From Osedax fenrisi (taxonomy: Eukaryota > Annelida > Polychaeta > Sabellida > Siboglinidae), in assembly GCA_964019155.1 (NCBI GenBank), contig OZ025244.1, positions 29,552,995 to 29,616,994 of the forward strand: a stretch of DNA of 64,000 nt, given 5' to 3'. The notes under the pieces were generated by a model. That model was not told where the DNA came from, did no database searches, and saw only the letters and a list, made by a program, of their open reading frames with translations. The position numbers and the translations under genes are program-made. Below are positions 59,614 to 64,000 of the stretch, one piece after another (positions within the stretch are counted from its first letter, which is position 1; each line of letters starts with the position of its first letter).

Positions 59614-60438
59614 TCTAAGTCCGCTTTGATATTACGATGAATACTGTAATTCGGTAATACGACGTAACGTAACGTAATATGTTTACTTCATGTACATCAT
59701 ACATTATGCGATAACTGACAGGCGATGATGGTGTTAGGGATATAGGTTATACTTAGGTTAACGTATTCAGTTCGACCTATAGCTAAGTAGTATCGTCTAA
59801 TGTAGTTAACTTACATCTCGAGTAACTTGTGTACAGATATGTTATCATTATGAATCACTATATGCTATAACAATACATTTATATTACGCATCGTGATATA
59901 ATATTGTGAATACCTATATTATCTTTATCGAAATACTTACGATTAAATCGATAAATAACTATAATAAATCTATAACATTATAAGAAGTTGTGAACTTTTT
60001 TTGCGATATCATATATAGTATATATTACATGCCTCTATACTCGCAATTAGATATTGTGTACAATCTATAGATAACACGTGATATAGGTGGCGATAGTTGT
60101 ACACGGTAACTTCGGTTTCTATGGTAACGTAGAGGTTATATACACATACACAATTATGTAATATAGGTTGAATTTAAATTAATTTCGAAATAACGAGAGC
60201 ACAAATTTAATCTGATAAAATATCGCAATTGACATACGAAACTTAAATTATTCGAAGTATCATTGGAATTTATTTGAATCACCGAGTACAGTAATACATA
60301 TTTACCTAGTTAATATAACATTCACTTACGGTATATTATCTAATAGTATATTATTTATATATATATAATATTTTATGAGGCAAATACTATTAATGTATGC
60401 AAAAACGCATACATACTGACTAAGCAATATTCTAATAG

Positions 60439-60503
60439 GTACGTGCGAAGGGAGGAACGTTTAAAGATTCAAGCCGAGCTGGCGGAACAGTTGCTCAGAG
60501 AAA
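60439..60503 (+). CDS. exon B of the membrane protein gene (coiled helix)
   Basis: 65 nt between acceptor TTCTAATAG and donor GTACGT. It completes the split Arg codon from exon A and reads YVRREERLKIQAELAEQLLR then E, leaving in phase 1. Heptad-like Leu/Ile spacing and high Glu/Arg/Gln content suggest a helix or coiled coil. All other frames or junction choices break the reading, so the A-B join is well supported. Confidence 0.8.
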
Positions 60504-60515
60504 GTACGTTCTAGA

Positions 60516-60529
<14 letters not shown>

Positions 60530-60575
<46 letters not shown>

Positions 60576-60717
60576 GCAAAGCCAATACTCATCTATAGGG
60601 AACCCTATATATATATATATATATATATACCGGACCCTGCGTAGGTATATAGTATATACCTACCAGAAAAGTGTGCATATGTAGAAAGTTATATAATTAT
60701 ATAGATATTTTGGTAAA

Positions 60718-60751
<34 letters not shown>

Positions 60752-60755
60752 TATA
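60530..60755. repeat. (TA)n tracts with small inverted repeats
   Basis: Three TA tracts (about 60,534-60,571, 60,610-60,629, 60,718-60,749) with the palindrome GTAGGTATATAGTATATACC near 60,641. Confidence 0.75.
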
Positions 60756-60870
60756 TACTATATATAGATAGTAAATCCATCCTAGTTAGTTATGTTACTC
60801 GATACAAAGTTCAGTTGTATCGTGGATCTATGTGTATATATAGGGTAAACTATACATGTATGTGTATAAC

Positions 60871-61005
60871 TGCCTGCGTAGCTCAATTGGTTAATGCATC
60901 AGACACACAATCAGAAGTAAATTGGTTCAATACTAATCTGGACCCATAGAATAAGTCATAAAATAATATATAGAACTGATCTTATATAATTATGTTTAAC
61001 AAAAT
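60871..61005 (+). mobile_element. tRNA-derived SINE head, family A, 3' truncated
   Basis: TGCCTGCGTAGCTCAATTGG then GTTAATGCATCAGACACAC has a good A-box. The B-box is weak (GGTTCAATACT). It continues with CATAAAATAATATATAGAAC and CTTATATAATTATG as in family A, then loses similarity. Not a functional tRNA: the acceptor arms do not pair. Confidence 0.65.
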
Positions 61006-61755
61006 AGCTCTCTCTATTTAAAATATTCCAGCTTTAACATTAGATAGGTTTACATTTACTTTTAAGTAATAATTTATTAAATATCATGAAAGAAATATAT
61101 ATATATATCAAATTATATATTAACCTATCATTTTTAAAAATATAATTCTCTGTATTCAATATGAATGTAATGTTATCAAGCATTAGCCAAGTCATCTAGA
61201 TCATTATAATAATATGTAATTCATTGTAGCGAACTTAACAATTAAGCGGAATTTCTAATATTATTATAAGTATATTCATTCATTCGTTCATTCATTATAA
61301 TAATATATTTTATAAAATATATTTAATATATAAATGTATAAATATTTAAATATAATTGGGATAACTTTTAAATATATTTGTTTAGCACGATCGGGAATAT
61401 AATAACTATAAATCTCATCTCACCATGATTATGATGTAACATGTTTAGCACCTATAATTTGTCACGAGGTGAATACTTTTCAATTTTAAATTCTCTTTTT
61501 AAATTCTCAATTTTAATTTCTCAATTAATGCATGGTTTTAGAATATCTTGAGATTATAAAATACATTTATGATCTAATTAATCATACTATATTTATAAAT
61601 TATAATAAAGAGAATTTAAAAATAATAAGTGTTAAACTTGTGATAAATTGTATATGTTAAGCACGTTACTTCAACACCTCGGTTTATTGTCCTAACAATC
61701 GAAACATAACGACTTATACCAAAACTACGCTGTTAACGACAACCTACGATTACAG

Positions 61756-61962
61756 AGATGAGACTACGCGACGAGCTGCTCGAGAGGCAGTTATTGGCAA
61801 GTAGAACCTACACAGGAGATGCCGAAACTGATACGCTGGTCTCGTACAGTCTAGTGGTACTATTGGTGGTCGTGGTGTTCTCGTATCTAGCGTATCGGCT
61901 GAAGGGGCGTTACTTTTCGACCACGCCTACTTTGACGAAAAGTGGGGAGGAGCATTACGTTG
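61756..61962 (+). CDS. exon C: helix and transmembrane segment
   Basis: 207 nt between acceptor CGATTACAG and donor GTAATT; phase 1 at both ends. It continues the helix of exon B (KMRLRDELLERQLLASR), then TYTGDAETDTLVSYS and a hydrophobic stretch LVVLLVVVVFSYLAY of sufficient length, with its flanks, to cross a membrane, followed by the basic stop RLKGRYF. This is a single-pass membrane anchor; by the positive-inside rule the following part is cytoplasmic. The end reads KSGEEHYV plus one base, which joins in phase to exon D. Confidence 0.85.
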
Positions 61963-62151
61963 GTAATTATATATAAGTATACGTATACTTATCACATTCA
62001 CATATATATATATATAAACATACGTGAAACATTATATAATATATTACAGTATTATACGAATGAATTAAACATTTAATTATTGGTGAATTCAACATAAATC
62101 CTTCTTCAATAATTGTATTGAACTATTACTAAATATCACTAATTATTATTA

Positions 62152-62440
62152 ACTGTCATGGTGGCTCACTTGGCTTAGGCGTCAGACACATTAGCAGTAG
62201 GACACGAGTTCTAGCCTCGTCCGGACCATTATAATAGGTCTTAAAATAATATTTAGAAGTGATAATATATAATTGTGTATACATAAATGATCGGCTATTG
62301 TTAAAATCATGGATGCCTTACCATGACAGTGAATTCGAAGGGCATCAGAACACAATAGTTATAAGTAATAACTCATCTAAGTTCCTGGATAGGATGAAAG
62401 TACTCAACCAAAATACAAATAACAATAACAATAACTAAGT
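62152..62440 (+). mobile_element. tRNA-derived SINE, family A
   Basis: Full-length copy: head GGTGGCTCACTTGGCTTAGG, B-box-like AGTTCTAGCCTCG, body GGTCTTAAAATAATATTTAG and GGATGCCTTACCATGACAGT, tail GGATAGGATGAAAGTACTCA and (AACAAT)n. In the intron between exons C and D. Confidence 0.85.
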
Positions 62441-62806
62441 TTACTCTCAAACAATATATAATCAAGTCATTACACATACATATAATATACTTGAACTCAT
62501 CATGACACCATTAATCTATACACATGCATACATAAGTCTGCAGTTGGCATACACGTATTCGTCGTATTATACATAAATATGAACATGTTCATATATGCAT
62601 ATATGCATGTTCATGTATGAATACATTCTAATAAAAATAATTCAAATTATGATTAATATTAAGTTATGATAATCATAATCGAAAACATCAATAAGATATG
62701 ATTAAATTTATCTTAGTAGTTTTGACGGTTGATATCTTTTGATTATTAATACGTATTGATTATAAACAATATATGTATTCATACGCACCCCATTATCAGA
62801 GTCGAG

Positions 62807-63592
62807 GTGTGCATGAAGAAGACCACCCACGTAACAACGATGCCAAGGTCGACGGGAATGTTTCAATGTCAGCGGAAGAGATGTTATCTAAGGCGGCGCT
62901 TCAACCGCAACCGGAAGAGGTTAACGAGGCGATGAAGATGTGGTACGCCCGCAACGCCGACTCGGCGACCTTGAGACAACGTCGACCTTCAAACGAAATA
63001 GAACGCGCCGATGCCACGACTACCAATGTTACTAACAATAACTCTCTCCGTCGGTCAGCTAGGACCACCGCGACGACTAACACCCGCACCGGAAGTAGGA
63101 AACGGAGTGATCGCGGTAACGCGTTGCCTAGCAACAATGGCGGCACTTTGTGCGGTGGGGAGGATGTGACGCAGGACACGATGGTGGGCGTGTCCGAACT
63201 AGACTCCTACGAACGGTGGGAATTCTCCGAACCCGACTCGGAATCCAATACCGAGCTGTCTCGCTCCTCCTCCGCCCATTCGTCCTGTAACGGCTACGGC
63301 GATGCCGTTGAACTAGATAAGCTGCGGTCTTCGTTCCAGATGGAGAGATTGAAGTCTCTGGCCGAGGCGGCGACGAGTTTCTCGCGGCGAGGTAAGGAGG
63401 ATCGTGACAAGCGCACATCTCAGCCGGGCCCTACAATGTGTTCCGCTGGTGAGATCGACCGATACGCCGCTAGTAAAGAACCTGGCCACAAGGGGGCCAC
63501 GGAGGAGGAGGCGGGTAATGATGAGATACTGGAACAGTGGGCCTCGGCTAAAGGAAATCTTTACGATAACCACGAGGATATACAAGAATTGG
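62807..63592 (+). CDS. exon D: long charged cytoplasmic region
   Basis: 786 nt. The acceptor GTCGAG at 62,806 is the one that fits the phase 1 join from exon C (giving HYVGVHEEDH); the nearer CAG at 62,799 would not. The donor at 63,593 is a perfect GTAAGT. The 262 codons are rich in Ser, Thr, Glu and Arg, with AEEMLSKAAL, EVNEAMKMWYARNADS, basic KRSDRG and acidic SEPDSESNTE segments, and look largely disordered. The last residues, NLYDNHEDIQELG, resemble the strand leading into the Gly-rich loop of protein kinases, but this is only a hint. Protein continues beyond the window. Confidence 0.85.
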
Positions 63593-63594
63593 GT

Positions 63595-63838
63595 AAGTGA
63601 ATCGATCACCCAATTACAATTGTGATATTTATATCGCAACCTATATGCCCATGATATATATATATATTGTAATTAGTTAATTTACATAATAATTATTTTA
63701 TTTAATTTGCTATACTTTTCTTTTAATTAACTTAATAATTTTACGTTTCCAAAATTCTATGATGTAAATTCATATATGGAATTTCAAAATCTATAAATAT
63801 TATTTACAAATATTTACTTAAATTTGTTATATCTCATA

Positions 63839-63883
<45 letters not shown>

Positions 63884-64000
63884 GTATATTAATATATGTA
63901 TATTAATATAGATGTATTGTGATACTTATATTCTATTCCAATACGTACCTATTGCGTGTATTAGTTTAGATATTAAATGTGCATAATTTTGAATTAACTA
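63595..64000. other. intron start, no exon seen
   Basis: AT-rich intron after exon D with (TA)n tracts near 63,655 and 63,840-63,890. The next exon lies outside the window. Confidence 0.6.

Noticed and set aside
62773..62806. ATG at 62,773 as the start of the exon D protein
   Set aside because: Splicing from exon C in phase 1 to 62,807 gives a continuous protein, so the bases before 62,807 are better read as intron.

Overview
The window is very AT-rich DNA from a nuclear genome that reads as an invertebrate metazoan. Coding sequence is broken into short exons with GT-AG introns. The mobile-element content (L2/CR1-like and RTE-like LINEs, Ty3/Gypsy, MULE, Tc1/mariner- and Harbinger-like elements, tRNA-derived SINEs, a Helitron fragment) is animal-type. 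I cannot name the species. No bacterial operons, rRNA, genuine tRNA or CRISPR array were seen.

Host coding content is all on the + strand and consists of small exons set in long, repeat-filled introns. From 22.1 to 30.1 kb five exons encode two immunoglobulin-like domains. The first (three exons, 22,130-27,299) lacks both disulfide cysteines; the second (two exons, 28,822-30,102) has the usual Cys, Trp and DxGxYxC residues. From 31.0 to 39.2 kb at least six tiny exons (33-60 nt, all a multiple of three and all phase 1 at both ends), plus one decayed copy, encode Thr/Pro-rich linker peptides, apparently made by repeated duplication of one exon with its flanking intron. From 57.5 to 63.6 kb four exons join in phase to encode a Gln/Glu/Leu-rich helix, one transmembrane segment and a long charged tail, and the reading continues past the window edge. 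Orientation and phase fit one large Ig-type membrane protein with a duplicated mini-exon stalk, but the link across the 18 kb gap from 39 to 57.5 kb is inferred.

The rest is mostly transposon sediment. 0.2-3.1 kb: a MULE-like element with about 1.25 kb inverted arms and a 9-bp target duplication. 3.6-4.1 kb: part of a Tc1/mariner-type MITE. 5.1-8.35 kb: a decayed RTE-like LINE (minus). 8.6-16.1 kb: Ty3/Gypsy remnants, including an inverted pair of related gag-protease copies, one split by an L2-like LINE. 17.0-21.6 kb: a fairly young CR1-group LINE ending in a large palindrome. 22.6-28.6 kb: MITEs and SINE pieces inside the Ig introns. 31.5-32.4 kb: a Helitron fragment and a tandem repeat. 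33.2-36.3 kb: a second RTE-like LINE (minus). 36.85-37.25 kb: a 400-bp TAC repeat. 44.1-47.1 kb: an L2-like LINE with a PHD-like ORF1 (minus). 48.8-49.6 kb: a TA-flanked MITE. 50-54 kb: LINE 3' ends. 56-62.4 kb: SINEs, one interrupted by a MITE.

(TA)n microsatellites are scattered throughout and often sit at element ends. Stretches not listed contain AT-rich sequence in which I see no gene.
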